In this document: positions 33,864-43,064 of the stretch, piece by piece
How the letters are laid out: the number at the start of each line of letters is the position of its first letter
Numbering within the stretch: position 1 is the stretch's first letter
Origin: Halopiger aswanensis
Lineage (GTDB): Archaea > Halobacteriota > Halobacteria > Halobacteriales > Natrialbaceae
Direction: 5' to 3'
Assembly: GCF_003610195.1 (NCBI RefSeq)
Contig: NZ_RAPO01000002.1
Coordinates: 1,054,001 to 1,118,000, forward strand
DNA length: 64,000 nucleotides
Notes under the pieces: generated by a model
The model's input: the letters and a program-made list of their open reading frames with translations, nothing else
Databases searched by the model: none
What the model was told of the DNA's origin: nothing
Program-made: the position numbers and the translations under genes

Positions 33864-34811
33864 TTACTTCTCGAGGACCTCGGCACCGGAGCCGACGGCG
33901 ATATCGACGTCGCCGGTGGCGACGGCCTTGAGGTTCTCGCCGGTCGGGGTCTGGACCTGCGACCACTTGCCGTCGGTCTGTTCGAAGATCACGCCGCCGC
34001 TGCCGACGGTGACGCCGCCGTTGTCGTCGGTTTCGACGTCGAAGAGGTCGGCGTCCCCGAGGCTCTCGGGGACCCACTGGCTGCCGTCGTACTCGAAGAC
34101 GGAGGCGTTGCCGCCGGTGACGACGACGTCGTCTTCGGCGTCGCTGTCGAGACCGTAGAACGTGACGCCGGCGTCCTCGATGCCGATCGGGTTCCAAGTG
34201 GTGCCGTCGTCGGTGGCGAACACCTTCCCGTTCGTGTCGATGACGTGGCCGGCGCCGTCGGCGTAGAACTCGATGGCGTTGAAGCCGGAGCCGCTGCCGG
34301 GCGTGGCGTACTCCCAGGTGCCTTCCTCGCCGTTCTCGAAGCTGTAATGGATCGAACCGGAGTCGTCGGCCACGTAGACGTCCGCGTCACCCGCGGGGCC
34401 GGTGACTGCGACGTCGTTGAAGTTGGCCGTGAAGTCGTTGGGCGCGGAGCGGTCGACGAGGTTGCCCGTCGTCACGTCGTACTCACCGATCGCGCCGCTG
34501 GCGCCGACGATCCAAAGGCGTTCGCCGTCGTCGGTGGTGTCGACGCCGTAGAGGTCGTTCCCGTTACCGGTCGGACCGCCCTGGAGGACGACCTCCCAGC
34601 CCTCGTCGGCGCGTTCGATGACGAGGCCCCCGCTCGCGACCGCGTGGGCGTTCGTCGTCGTGTGGATAACGTCGTGGATCGTGCTGTCGATGGGGGTCTC
34701 GGAGACCGTCCACGTGGATTCCTCCTCGGCGGCGGCCGTCGCGGGGAGGGTAGCTGCGGCAAGCGATGCGCCTGCGGCCTTCAGCGTCGAACGTCGAGTG
34801 AAGCGCGTCAT
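33864..34811 (-). CDS. Tat-exported beta-propeller-like protein
   Basis: The 315-residue protein starts with a twin-arginine signal (RRSTLKAAGASLAAA, then cleavage near ATAAA) and continues with repeated blocks of about 40 residues ('..vyavdstdDg..lwivGasG.i', 'dvavtGpaGdadvyvaDdsGsi'), like a YCF48/propeller fold. Such proteins are secreted, often as cell-surface stress or adhesion proteins. No lipobox Cys is seen. A TATA-like TATAAGTTAAAAG lies about 100 nt upstream on the minus strand. It is the first host gene right of the tRNA. Function is unknown beyond the fold. Confidence 0.7.
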   Translation of the reverse strand: MTRFTRRSTLKAAGASLAAATLPATAAAEEESTWTVSETPIDSTIHDVIHTTTNAHAVASGGLVIERADEGWEVVLQGGPTGNGNDLYGVDTTDDGERLWIVGASGAIGEYDVTTGNLVDRSAPNDFTANFNDVAVTGPAGDADVYVADDSGSIHYSFENGEEGTWEYATPGSGSGFNAIEFYADGAGHVIDTNGKVFATDDGTTWNPIGIEDAGVTFYGLDSDAEDDVVVTGGNASVFEYDGSQWVPESLGDADLFDVETDDNGGVTVGSGGVIFEQTDGKWSQVQTPTGENLKAVATGDVDIAVGSGAEVLEK

Positions 34812-35026
34812 AGCGCATCCGGTGCTGGGGGACGAGATGAGGATAAAAGCCGGCGGCGTTTTGCACAGTTGCCGCCGTTTGCGAACGTTTTATTCGATTT
34901 ACTTTTAACTTATACATACTCAATTGATTCGAAAACTACAGTCTTAGTCGGGTGGGAAGTAACTTTTAGTAATCTGTTGAAAAGTGTCCTCATTTGACGG
35001 GTTGCGTGTCCGTCACACGCCCGCAT

Positions 35027-35746
35027 TCACCCGGAGCCGGCCACTTCGGCGTAGCAGTTGCCGCTCGAGACTTCCCACTCGAGCAGGTCGAGGTCGCTGG
35101 TCGCGAGGTCGGCCTCGAACTCCGCGGGCGCGTAGATGTGGTAGAACCGATCGACCGCGTCGCCGCCGGGGAGCGTCCACTCGACGGTCGTATCGAACCC
35201 CTCCTCGGCGTCGGCGGTCGCGTCGAACCGGTCGTGGGCCGTCGACCACGCGCTGACGAGCGCGCGGCCGTCCGGCGAGAGCACTCGTGCGAGTTCGTTC
35301 AGACTCGCTCGCCGCACCTCTCGGGTCGGAAGGTGGTGCAGCGTCGCGACGTAGACCGCGAGATCGACGCAGTCGGCTGCCAGCGGCAGCGAACTCGCGT
35401 CGCCCTGACAGAGCGCGACGTCGAATCCGTGCTCCCGTGCGCGCTCCCGGCCCGTCTCGAGGAGCCCGCGGCTCGCGTCGAGGCCGACGACGGTCTCGCA
35501 GTGGTCCGCGAGCAGTTCGGCGTGGCGGCAGTTGCCGCAGCCGAGATCGAGGCCGACGGCGGGCTCGTCCTCGTCCCCGTTCTCGAGGACGGCCGCGTGG
35601 TCGTCGACGAACGATTCGACCTCGGGCCACGCGTACTCCCGCGTCGACGCGAAGTGGCTCGCGATCCGGTCGTAGGTCGCGCGGACGCTCCCGCGATCCG
35701 GCTGGCTCGGCGCCGACTCGTCGTCACCGTTGTCGCCCGTTCCCAT
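35027..35746 (-). CDS. Trm9/ALKBH8-like class I SAM methyltransferase
   Basis: The 239-residue protein has the SAM-binding motifs LDLGCGNCR near residue 65, GLDASRGLL near 88 and GDASSLPL near 112, and a YDRIASHF...TREYAWPEV opening like Trm9-type tRNA wobble-uridine methyltransferases. The ending WEVSSGNCYAEV also fits that group. Trm9 enzymes need the zinc protein Trm112, and a Trm112-like gene lies in the host part of this window at 48103. A general small-molecule methyltransferase remains possible. Confidence 0.65.
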   Translation of the reverse strand: MGTGDNGDDESAPSQPDRGSVRATYDRIASHFASTREYAWPEVESFVDDHAAVLENGDEDEPAVGLDLGCGNCRHAELLADHCETVVGLDASRGLLETGRERAREHGFDVALCQGDASSLPLAADCVDLAVYVATLHHLPTREVRRASLNELARVLSPDGRALVSAWSTAHDRFDATADAEEGFDTTVEWTLPGGDAVDRFYHIYAPAEFEADLATSDLDLLEWEVSSGNCYAEVAGSG

Positions 35747-35807
35747 CAGTGCGGAGTGGTCGGGGCGCGTGCAAAAAGCGTTCGCACCGTCGGCGGGGAA
35801 TCGGTGG

Positions 35808-37925
35808 TCAGACGACGACGGCGAACAGCAGGACCGAGAGCGCGAGCATCGCGGCCGCGTGTTTCGCGCCGGCCCTGACGTCGCCGGTGCTCAGCTGGCC
35901 GGCGATCAGCCCCGAGAGCAGCCCCTGGACCAGCGTCGCGTGGTAGAACAGCGTGTTGTACTGCGTGGCGGCGGTCTGGGAGAGCCCTCCGAGCCCGTCG
36001 ATGGTGCCGCCCCCGCCGCCGGCGGCCTCGATCCCCTCCGTGGGGAGATTCGGCAGGAGATAGGCCGCGAGCACGGTGATGATAAACAGGAAGACGAAAA
36101 ACGCGATGTAGACGACGACCAGGTACTCGACCATCGCCTGCTTGCGCTCGCGCTTGAGTCGCCGGTCGGCCGCCGCCTGTCTGGCGGCGATGGTGAGCAC
36201 CGTCGCGAGGTTGCCGCTCGCGTTCATCGCCTCCGTCACCAACGTGACGACTCGAGACGTCGCGCGCGTGCGGACGCGCCGGCCGAACCGTTCGAGGGCG
36301 GTCTGGAGGTCGGCACCCCACTGGACGTCCGCCCAGATGCGGTCGAGTTCGGCCCCGAGCGGCCCCAGATCGGACCCGCGGACCTGATCGATCGCGGACA
36401 CCGGTGCCATTCCGGCGTCGTTGACGCTCGCGAGGCGCTCGAGGAGGTCGGGAATCGCGCCCTCGATCGCCTCGATCCGCCGGCGGTGGAGTTCGTAACA
36501 GAGAGCGAAGACGGCGACGACGAACAGCGCGCCGATAGCGACGGCGTCGTCGATGACGGTGACGTCGAATCCGCCGTCGGCGAACGCTACCGGCAACCGC
36601 CACAGGACTGCGGCGAGTGCGATCGGAACGGTGAGGACGAGCGAGAGCCGAGGGCGCTCGCGCAGCGTCGACAGGGGCGACCCGACGCGCTCGCGGAGCC
36701 GCTGCAGTCGACGGTAGTACCGGACTCGTTCGACGTTTCGCTGCTCGCGATCCCGTCCGCGATCGGTCGGTCGCGCCGCGTTCCGGCCGCCGTCGGGCCG
36801 GGGTTGTTCACGCGCCACGGCGACGGGGCTCGGCACGGCCGCGTCGTCTTCGTCCGAATCCGGTTCGGCGACGCCCCCCGGCGTGATCGTGTCGGTCACC
36901 ATGCTCAGGTAGACGATAAAGGCGAGGTTCCCCAGCGGCAGGATGAGGTAGATCAACGCCCGGAGCGGATCGAACGTGTTGCCGACGGAGATGCCGATGA
37001 CTACCAGAATCGTGATGAGAAAGAGCGGCCCGGCGACCAGCACCGTGACGTACGCCTCGGCGAGCGTCCCGAGCAACTCGATGGTCGACTCCTGCTGGGA
37101 CTCGGATTCCTCCTGGAAGTCCCGATACTGGGTCTCGAGGAACGTCGAGAGGCTATTACCGCTCTGGAGGACGCTGACGAGGTTCTCGACGAAGTCGGCG
37201 AACTTCGGGCTCGGGGACCGCCGGCCCGTCGTCTGGAGTGCGGTGATGACGTCCATGCCGAAGGTGTCCATGTTCCGCACTGCGACGCTGAACTCCGCGG
37301 CCGCCTCGCCGTAGGTGTCTTCGTGGCGCGCGAGGATGCGGACGATCTTCGGGAACTCCATGCCACTGCGCGAGAGGGCGTACATGAACGCGACCGTCGA
37401 GGGAAGGCTCGTCTCGATCCGCCGGGCGCGACCGTCGGCCACGTAACTCGGGTACCACCAGCGGAGCCAGTACGCGCCGAAGCCCGCGAGGGTTCCGATC
37501 GTCAGACAGGAGAGGGCAAAGAGGCCGAACAGTTCGGTCGCCGACAGCGACGGGACGCCGCCGAGGTTCGCCAGGAACGCGAGCGCTCCGGGAAGCGCCT
37601 CGCGCATGGCCGCGGGATCGACCGCGAGGACGAGCAGCAGACCCCAGATGACGTAGATGCCGACGATCGCGCCGGCGATCGCGAACAGCGTCGCGTACAG
37701 CATCGTCATCGCGCCGTACTCTCGGTAGGTCGTCGCGAAGTGTGCCGCCCGGAGCGCCGACTGTCTGTCCGGATGCTCGCCCTTGAACTCGGCGACGTAG
37801 CCGCCGAACAGCCCGATCGCTGCTCGAGTCAGTACCCGATCGAGTCCGACGTGAACCCGCGCGAGGGCGGCGAGCGAACAGAGCGCGGCGGCACAGACCA
37901 GCGGCAGGAAGTTCGAGAGCGCCAT
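35808..37925 (-). CDS. pilC: PilC/TadC-type membrane protein of type IV pili
   Basis: The 705-residue protein has two GspF-like halves, each of about 120 helical residues followed by membrane segments, with clear hydrophobic spans near residues 1-20, 60-100, 260-330, 415-470 and 640-705. It follows the secretion ATPase gene by 9 nt, the usual pilB-pilC order in haloarchaea. PilC is the inner-membrane platform that works with PilB to extrude pilins. No pilin gene is directly adjacent. In haloarchaea several pilB-pilC pairs occur, so the exact pilus served is not clear. Confidence 0.85.
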   Translation of the reverse strand: MALSNFLPLVCAAALCSLAALARVHVGLDRVLTRAAIGLFGGYVAEFKGEHPDRQSALRAAHFATTYREYGAMTMLYATLFAIAGAIVGIYVIWGLLLVLAVDPAAMREALPGALAFLANLGGVPSLSATELFGLFALSCLTIGTLAGFGAYWLRWWYPSYVADGRARRIETSLPSTVAFMYALSRSGMEFPKIVRILARHEDTYGEAAAEFSVAVRNMDTFGMDVITALQTTGRRSPSPKFADFVENLVSVLQSGNSLSTFLETQYRDFQEESESQQESTIELLGTLAEAYVTVLVAGPLFLITILVVIGISVGNTFDPLRALIYLILPLGNLAFIVYLSMVTDTITPGGVAEPDSDEDDAAVPSPVAVAREQPRPDGGRNAARPTDRGRDREQRNVERVRYYRRLQRLRERVGSPLSTLRERPRLSLVLTVPIALAAVLWRLPVAFADGGFDVTVIDDAVAIGALFVVAVFALCYELHRRRIEAIEGAIPDLLERLASVNDAGMAPVSAIDQVRGSDLGPLGAELDRIWADVQWGADLQTALERFGRRVRTRATSRVVTLVTEAMNASGNLATVLTIAARQAAADRRLKRERKQAMVEYLVVVYIAFFVFLFIITVLAAYLLPNLPTEGIEAAGGGGGTIDGLGGLSQTAATQYNTLFYHATLVQGLLSGLIAGQLSTGDVRAGAKHAAAMLALSVLLFAVVV

Positions 37926-37934
37926 CGGCGACGA

Positions 37935-39803
37935 TCACCCGTCCTCGTCGGGACCGGCTCCTGCGAGCGGGTTGCTGACGATCGAGTCGGCCGCCGGATC
38001 GGTCGCCGTCGGGTCCGCACCGTCGCCGTCGTCCTCGTCGGCCGCAATCGTCTCGAGCACGCGCTCCGTGTCGGCGTAGTACTCGTTGACCAGTGCGGTA
38101 AAGCGTCGGTAGTCCGAGATATCGTTGTTCCGCAGGTACTCGAGGAATCGCTCGCGGTTTCGGAGTTCGGTCAACAGTTCGGTCCGGGACCAGCCCTGCT
38201 CGTCGCGGATCTCCTCTAAGACGCGGCTGCCGGTGCCGCGGAACGCGTCGGCCTCGCTGTCCCAGGTGTAGGCCGTCGAGTAGTCGAGTTCCCCGGTCCG
38301 CTGGTCGATCCCCTCGATTTCGGCGAGCACCTTGTTCCGGCGGACGCGGCCCTCACCGAGCCGGGTTAAGGTCTGCACCGAGAGGATGTCCAGGCTCTGG
38401 ACCATCGACCGCGGGACGTTGATCGGCTCGTTCTCGAGCCGGTTGATGACCGTCTGAACCGAGTCGGCGTGCATCGTCGAGTAGGTCGTGTGGCCCGTGT
38501 TCATCGCCTGGAAGAGCGTGATCGCTTCCTCCCCCCGGACCTCGCCGACGACGATGTACTCGGGCCGATGGCGCAACGCGGAGCGCAGCAGGTCGTACAT
38601 CGTCACGTCCTTCCCTTCGTGGACGCGCTCGCGCGTGACCGAGGAGAGCCAGTTGTCGTGGTAGAGTTCGAGTTCGCGGGTGTCCTCGATCGTGAGCACC
38701 TTCGCCCGCGGCGGGATGAACATCGAGATCGCGTTCATGCTCGTGGTCTTGCCCGACGCGGTCCCGCCCGCGAACAGCAGGCTCTTGTTGTGTTCGATGG
38801 CCAGCCAGAGGTAGGCCATCTGCTCGACGCTGAAGGTGCCGTACTCGAGCAGATCGACGGGCGTGAACGGCTCGCTGGCGTACTTTCGGATGGTAAACGC
38901 GGAGCCTCGCGGCGTCACCTCCTTCCCCAGCGCCAGTTCGGCCCGCGAGCCGTCCGGGAGCGTCGTCTCGACCATCGGCTCGCCGATGGAGATGTGCCGG
39001 CCCGAGTGCTGGGCCAACCGGACGACGAACCCGTCGAGTTCGTCGGTGCCGAAGGCGACGTTCGTCTCGATGTCGGTGTACTCGTCGTGGTAGACGAAGA
39101 TCGGCAGGTCGTAGCCGTCACAGGAGATGTCCTCGACGTGGGGATCGTGCATGATCGGCTCCAGCCGGCCGTAGCCCCGGAAATCCCGGTGGATGTAGTA
39201 AAAGAGCCGGTAGAAGGTCGCCATGTCGATTTCAGCGCCGTAGCGTTCGAGGTACTCGTGGATCGTCTCCCGCAGCAGGTCCTCGACGTCCCCGGCGTCG
39301 TCGGCCCGGTACAGCAGGGGATCGCGGACGTCCTCGAAGAGCGTCTCGAGCAGGACCCGTTCTTCCTCGGTCAGTTGCGGTTCGATGACGCGGTAGCGGT
39401 GTTGGCTGGCCGAGGCGTCGTAGGCGATCGAGACGAACGAAAACGGCGCGTCGACCCAGTACCGGTCGACCTCCTCGAGGCCGTCGACGGCCTCGTACTC
39501 GACCAGCGGGCCGTGATCGCGCGGATCGTAGTCGTCGACCTCGATCGTCGACCCGCGCAGCGTCTCGAGGACCCGGCGGATCGTCCGTTTGGCGGTTTCG
39601 AACGTGGACTCCGGCCGGGAGTCACCGGAGTCGGTGGCTGCACGAGCGTCGTCGGCATCGTCGGCTGGACGGGAGTCGTCGTGGGCGGCAGCGTCAGTAT
39701 TAGCGTCAGCGTCGCCGCCACCGACGGCTGCGGCGGGATCCGGACGCGACGCTGCGCGGTCAGCGTCCGAACCGTCCCGAGCCGAATCGGTGCGTTCTGA
39801 CAT
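37935..39803 (-). CDS. pilB: PilB/TadA-type secretion ATPase of type IV pili
   Basis: The 622-residue protein has an acidic, low-complexity N-terminal region (1-70), a helical N-domain, then Walker [10 protein letters not shown] near residue 345, Asp-box IEDTREL near 372, and Walker [10 protein letters not shown] near 422 with [10 protein letters not shown] near 442. This is the type II/IV secretion ATPase family. It powers pilus assembly with the PilC-like protein encoded next. A TATA-like element on the minus strand near 39866-39876 could drive it. Confidence 0.88.
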   Translation of the reverse strand: MSERTDSARDGSDADRAASRPDPAAAVGGGDADANTDAAAHDDSRPADDADDARAATDSGDSRPESTFETAKRTIRRVLETLRGSTIEVDDYDPRDHGPLVEYEAVDGLEEVDRYWVDAPFSFVSIAYDASASQHRYRVIEPQLTEEERVLLETLFEDVRDPLLYRADDAGDVEDLLRETIHEYLERYGAEIDMATFYRLFYYIHRDFRGYGRLEPIMHDPHVEDISCDGYDLPIFVYHDEYTDIETNVAFGTDELDGFVVRLAQHSGRHISIGEPMVETTLPDGSRAELALGKEVTPRGSAFTIRKYASEPFTPVDLLEYGTFSVEQMAYLWLAIEHNKSLLFAGGTASGKTTSMNAISMFIPPRAKVLTIEDTRELELYHDNWLSSVTRERVHEGKDVTMYDLLRSALRHRPEYIVVGEVRGEEAITLFQAMNTGHTTYSTMHADSVQTVINRLENEPINVPRSMVQSLDILSVQTLTRLGEGRVRRNKVLAEIEGIDQRTGELDYSTAYTWDSEADAFRGTGSRVLEEIRDEQGWSRTELLTELRNRERFLEYLRNNDISDYRRFTALVNEYYADTERVLETIAADEDDGDGADPTATDPAADSIVSNPLAGAGPDEDG

Positions 39804-40079
39804 CAGTATAGGGCCTCGCCGCCGGGAGGACGGTGTGTTCGTCGCATATCACGACCGCACCATCATAAATATCCCGACCGTCTCCGTCGCCGACGGGTCG
39901 ACCGTTTCCGTGGCCGTAGCCCGTTGACGAACCGAGCGACGACTACCGGCGGCGCGAACCGACGACGACAGACAATCGACGAGTGCCGACGCGACCGGGC
40001 GATCGTCCCGGACGTGTTCGTTCGAAGACCGGTTGTGCGTTACGTTCATACGGCGGGAGCGCTAATCCGTGCGTACGGA

Positions 40080-40556
40080 ATGAGGCGCGAGGACTTCACG
40101 CTAAACGTTACTAATATTGACTGGGTCGAAACCGACGGCGAGCCGCGCAAACCCGCGGTATCGATCGACTTTACCGGCCCGTCGACGATGCTTCGCGAGC
40201 GCCTTACCGGTCCCGAGGGAGACCTCCTCGACGCCGACGAAACCGACGTCGCACTCCGGCTGCAGGAGCCACTCGGCAACGACACCGCCGGCGTCGTCAG
40301 CGTCACGAACAGAATCACGGGTGAGTTCATCCTCGAGCTCAACGAGGACGCCGACGACGTTCTGCAGTTCATCCGGGCAGCCCGCGGCTACGGCGAGGAC
40401 GCCACCGAGGACGAGGGGCGCTACACCGTCGAGATCACGCTCGAGGGAGACGACGAGCCGTTCGTCACCTACGACAAACGGACCTTTCTCGTCTACGACG
40501 ACGAGGGCAGTCTCCTGCGCCAGCACAGCCTGATCCCGAGCGGCGTCGAGCTCTAA
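40080..40556 (+). CDS. DUF5793-like haloarchaeal protein
   Basis: The 158-residue protein begins at ATG 40080 (longer in-frame starts back to 39924 give a basic, unlikely N-terminus). It is acidic, with mostly beta structure (VSIDFTG, VTNRITGEFILEL, YTVEITLEG, FVTYDKRTF) and no membrane segment. It resembles the conserved haloarchaeal family DUF5793, of unknown function. It is divergent from pilB. Confidence 0.6.
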   Translation: MRREDFTLNVTNIDWVETDGEPRKPAVSIDFTGPSTMLRERLTGPEGDLLDADETDVALRLQEPLGNDTAGVVSVTNRITGEFILELNEDADDVLQFIRAARGYGEDATEDEGRYTVEITLEGDDEPFVTYDKRTFLVYDDEGSLLRQHSLIPSGVEL

Positions 40557-40642
40557 CACGCCGATTTGCGATTTACGACAGTTCCAGCGACCGTTTTACG
40601 CCGGCTCCGAGTCTGCTCCCAACCGGCGGGAACTGACCGGCA

Positions 40643-40669
40643 AGTATAAGTGTTTTAGGAGTGCCTAAA
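40643..40669 (+). promoter_or_regulatory. TATA box with TTTAGG-N4-CCTAAA operator before the ABC ATPase
   Basis: A TATA-like AGTATAAG (40643-40650) is followed by a perfect inverted repeat TTTAGG-AGTG-CCTAAA (40654-40669). TTAGG...CCTAA is the core of sites bound by DtxR-family metal regulators, so iron- or manganese-responsive control of the following gene is likely. It lies about 40 nt before the chosen ATG. Confidence 0.55.
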
Positions 40670-40707
40670 CCGAATGAACGCCGGTACCGGGCCGGCCGGA
40701 GTTGATT

Positions 40708-41889
40708 ATGCCGAACGGAGACCTACTCACGACCGCAGCCGACGAATCGGCGCCCGAGCCCGCGTCCGCACCCGAGTCCGCTGGGACGGACGACGTCGTC
40801 CTCGAGCTCGACGGCGTCGCGAAGCGGTACGGGAGCGAGGCCGTCATCCCGGACCTGTCGCTGTCGGTTCGGGACGGCGAGATCCTCACGCTGTTGGGGC
40901 CGTCGGGCTGTGGAAAGACGACCACGCTGCGGCTGATCGCCGGCCTCGAGAAACCCGACACGGGCCGGATTCGACTGCAGGACGCCCCCGTCGCGGTCGC
41001 GGACGAGGGTCGGTTCGTCCCGCCGGAGAACCGCGGTGTCGGCATCGTCTTTCAGGAGTTCGCGCTCTTTCCCCACCTGACCGCGCGGGAGAACATCGCA
41101 TTCGGTCTGCAGGACTGGGCAGCAGCGGAACAGGAGGCCCGCGTCGACGAACTACTCGACCTCGTCGGTCTCGAGGCCCACGGCGACGACTATCCGGACG
41201 AACTCTCGGGCGGGCAGCAACAGCGGGTTGCGCTGGCCCGCTCGCTCGCGCCGGAACCCGAGATGTTGCTCCTGGACGAGCCCTTCTCGAATCTCGACGT
41301 CGATCTGCGCGTCGAGATGCGCGAGGAAGTGCGCCGGATCATCAAGGAAGCCGGCGTCACCGCCGTCTCCGTGACCCACGACCAGGAGGAGGCGCTGTCG
41401 ATCTCGGATCGGGTCGCCGTGATGAACGAGGGCGACATCGAGCAGATCGGCGCGCCCGAACGGGTGTTCCAGCAGCCCAGATCGCGGTTCGTCGCCGGCT
41501 TCCTCGGCCACGCGAGTTTCGTCTCCGGCGAGGTCCGAGAGGACCACGTCGAGACGGCGGTCGGGCGCGTTCTCCGTGACGACGTCAACGGGCTCGTCGA
41601 GGAGTACACCGGCTCGGCGATCGACCTGCTCGTGCGACCGGACGACGTCGTGGCCGTACCGGGTGACGAGACTGCGGAGCCAAACGGCCGCGTGGTCTAC
41701 CGGCGCTACCTCGGCCCGACCGTCCTCTACCGCGTCGAACTCGACTCGGGCGAAACCATCGAGTGCATGCACAACCACTCCGACCGGATCGACTTGGACG
41801 AGCGGGTCGGCGTCCGCGTCGTCGCCGACCACGAACTCGCGTGGTTCCCCGCGGGCCAGCGCGAGCGCGACGTCTCCGTCGCCGACTAA
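40708..41889 (+). CDS. ABC transporter ATP-binding subunit (Fbp/Pot-type)
   Basis: The 393-residue protein has an ABC ATPase with Walker A GPSGCGKTT near residue 62, Q-loop FQEFALFP near 120, signature LSGGQQQR near 168 and Walker B LLLLDEPFSNLD near 188, then a TOBE-like C-terminal domain. Long CUT-type ATPases like this energise uptake of ferric iron, polyamines, sugars and other substrates. No permease or binding-protein gene is next to it, so it is an orphan subunit. The upstream DtxR-type operator suggests iron uptake. ATG 40708 is preferred to an in-frame TTG at 40702. Confidence 0.75.
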   Translation: MPNGDLLTTAADESAPEPASAPESAGTDDVVLELDGVAKRYGSEAVIPDLSLSVRDGEILTLLGPSGCGKTTTLRLIAGLEKPDTGRIRLQDAPVAVADEGRFVPPENRGVGIVFQEFALFPHLTARENIAFGLQDWAAAEQEARVDELLDLVGLEAHGDDYPDELSGGQQQRVALARSLAPEPEMLLLDEPFSNLDVDLRVEMREEVRRIIKEAGVTAVSVTHDQEEALSISDRVAVMNEGDIEQIGAPERVFQQPRSRFVAGFLGHASFVSGEVREDHVETAVGRVLRDDVNGLVEEYTGSAIDLLVRPDDVVAVPGDETAEPNGRVVYRRYLGPTVLYRVELDSGETIECMHNHSDRIDLDERVGVRVVADHELAWFPAGQRERDVSVAD

Positions 41890-41967
41890 CAGCGCTTCCG
41901 CGTTCGATTCTGCGGTCCGATCACCCACTTTGATAGCGGCGCGGTTCGATAGCTACCGGTCACCCCA

Positions 41968-42636
41968 ATGGGAGGAACGCAGCGTCGACGCCGGCCCCGC
42001 AGTTCGACCGCCGCTCGAGTCGCAACGCACTGCGGGCTCGCCGCGGCCGTCGTCGGCCTGGGCGCGGTCCTCCTCGCGACGGTCATCGCCGCCCCGGAGA
42101 CGTTCACCTGGCGCGGTGCCGCCCTCTCGGATATGGGCCGGTACGGGACCCGCACGTTTCCGCTGTTCAACGGCGGGCTCGTCCTGAGCGGCCTGCTCGG
42201 CGTCCCCTTCGGCTGGCGGCTCTGGCACGCGAGCGAGACCGCCCTCGAGCGGGTCGGCGTCGCCCTGCTGGTCGTCGCGACGATCGGACTGGTCGGCGTC
42301 GGCGTCTTCTTTCTCGGCCACACCGAGTGGTACCTCGAGCGGAGTTTCCACGGCCCGGCCGCGCTGACGTACTTCGCCGCCGCGCCGCTGGCGCAGTGGT
42401 GTTACGGCACCGGTGCGGTGCTCGCCGGTCGGCTCCGTCGCGGCCTCGTCTCGATCTGGCTCGCCGTTGTGCATCCGCTGGCCTGGCTGGGCTGGCTTAG
42501 CTTCCTCGTCGCCGGCGGCGACGCCGGCGCGTGGTTCGCCGTCCCCGAGTTCGTCGCCGCCGTCGCGTTCGGGGCGTGGATCGGCTTCCTTGCGGTCGAT
42601 CTCGAGGCACGCTCGCGCCCCGGAGACGCAGCATAA
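41968..42636 (+). CDS. DUF998-like membrane protein
   Basis: The 222-residue protein has six predicted membrane helices (about 25-45, 65-85, 98-118, 128-150, 160-178, 185-205) after a basic N-terminal tail. SDMGRYGTR and FNGG after the first helix, and HTEWYLERSFHG further in, match the DUF998 family of archaeal membrane proteins, whose function is unknown. No signal peptide. Confidence 0.65.
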   Translation: MGGTQRRRRPRSSTAARVATHCGLAAAVVGLGAVLLATVIAAPETFTWRGAALSDMGRYGTRTFPLFNGGLVLSGLLGVPFGWRLWHASETALERVGVALLVVATIGLVGVGVFFLGHTEWYLERSFHGPAALTYFAAAPLAQWCYGTGAVLAGRLRRGLVSIWLAVVHPLAWLGWLSFLVAGGDAGAWFAVPEFVAAVAFGAWIGFLAVDLEARSRPGDAA

Positions 42637-42684
42637 CTCGCGTTCCCACCCGACTCGCGCCAGATTTTGCGACGCGTATGCACA

Positions 42685-42696
42685 CAATCCTTAAGC
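42685..42696 (+). promoter_or_regulatory. TATA-like element before the UPF0058 gene
   Basis: ACAATCCTTAAG lies about 25-35 nt before the ATG at 42720, the position expected of a leaderless haloarchaeal promoter. Confidence 0.4.
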
Positions 42697-42719
42697 CGAG
42701 ACCGTCCATACACGCGGGT

Positions 42720-42998
42720 ATGCACAAAGACGAACTCCTCGAGCTGCACGAAGAACTCGTGACCATAATGGAGTACTTCGCCCAGCGCGAGGAGGTCGAC
42801 GAAGAGCTCTTCGAACCGTACCGCCAGCTCGACGTCGACCCCTCCCACGTCCACAAATCGAAGAGCGAACACAAGCACGCGGTTTTCGTCCTCGGCAACG
42901 CCCTCGCGAAGGGGATGAGCGAAGACGAGTTCTCGAGCGCCGGCCGGATTGGCAAGCGGATGAAAGAACTCGCCGAAGACGCCGAGTCGAAGATTTAG
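42720..42998 (+). CDS. UPF0058-like small helical protein
   Basis: The 92-residue protein is acidic and mainly helical, with MHKDELLELHEELVTIMEYF at the start and later HKSKSEHKHAVFVLG. This matches UPF0058, a family of small archaeal proteins without known function. The ATG at 42720 follows a TATA-like element closely; a start at 42531 inside the DUF998 gene is unlikely. Confidence 0.7.
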   Translation: MHKDELLELHEELVTIMEYFAQREEVDEELFEPYRQLDVDPSHVHKSKSEHKHAVFVLGNALAKGMSEDEFSSAGRIGKRMKELAEDAESKI

Positions 42999-43064
42999 TC
43001 GGGCGACATATAGCGGCGAACATCTAGGCGAAACGTATTTGTTTCAGTTACCGCTTGTTGAACT

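Noticed and set aside
35730-39800. Long plus-strand frames opposite pilC and pilB
   Set aside because: They are antisense shadows of two well-supported genes with clear ATPase and membrane motifs, and their composition is Arg/Asp-rich with no family pattern.
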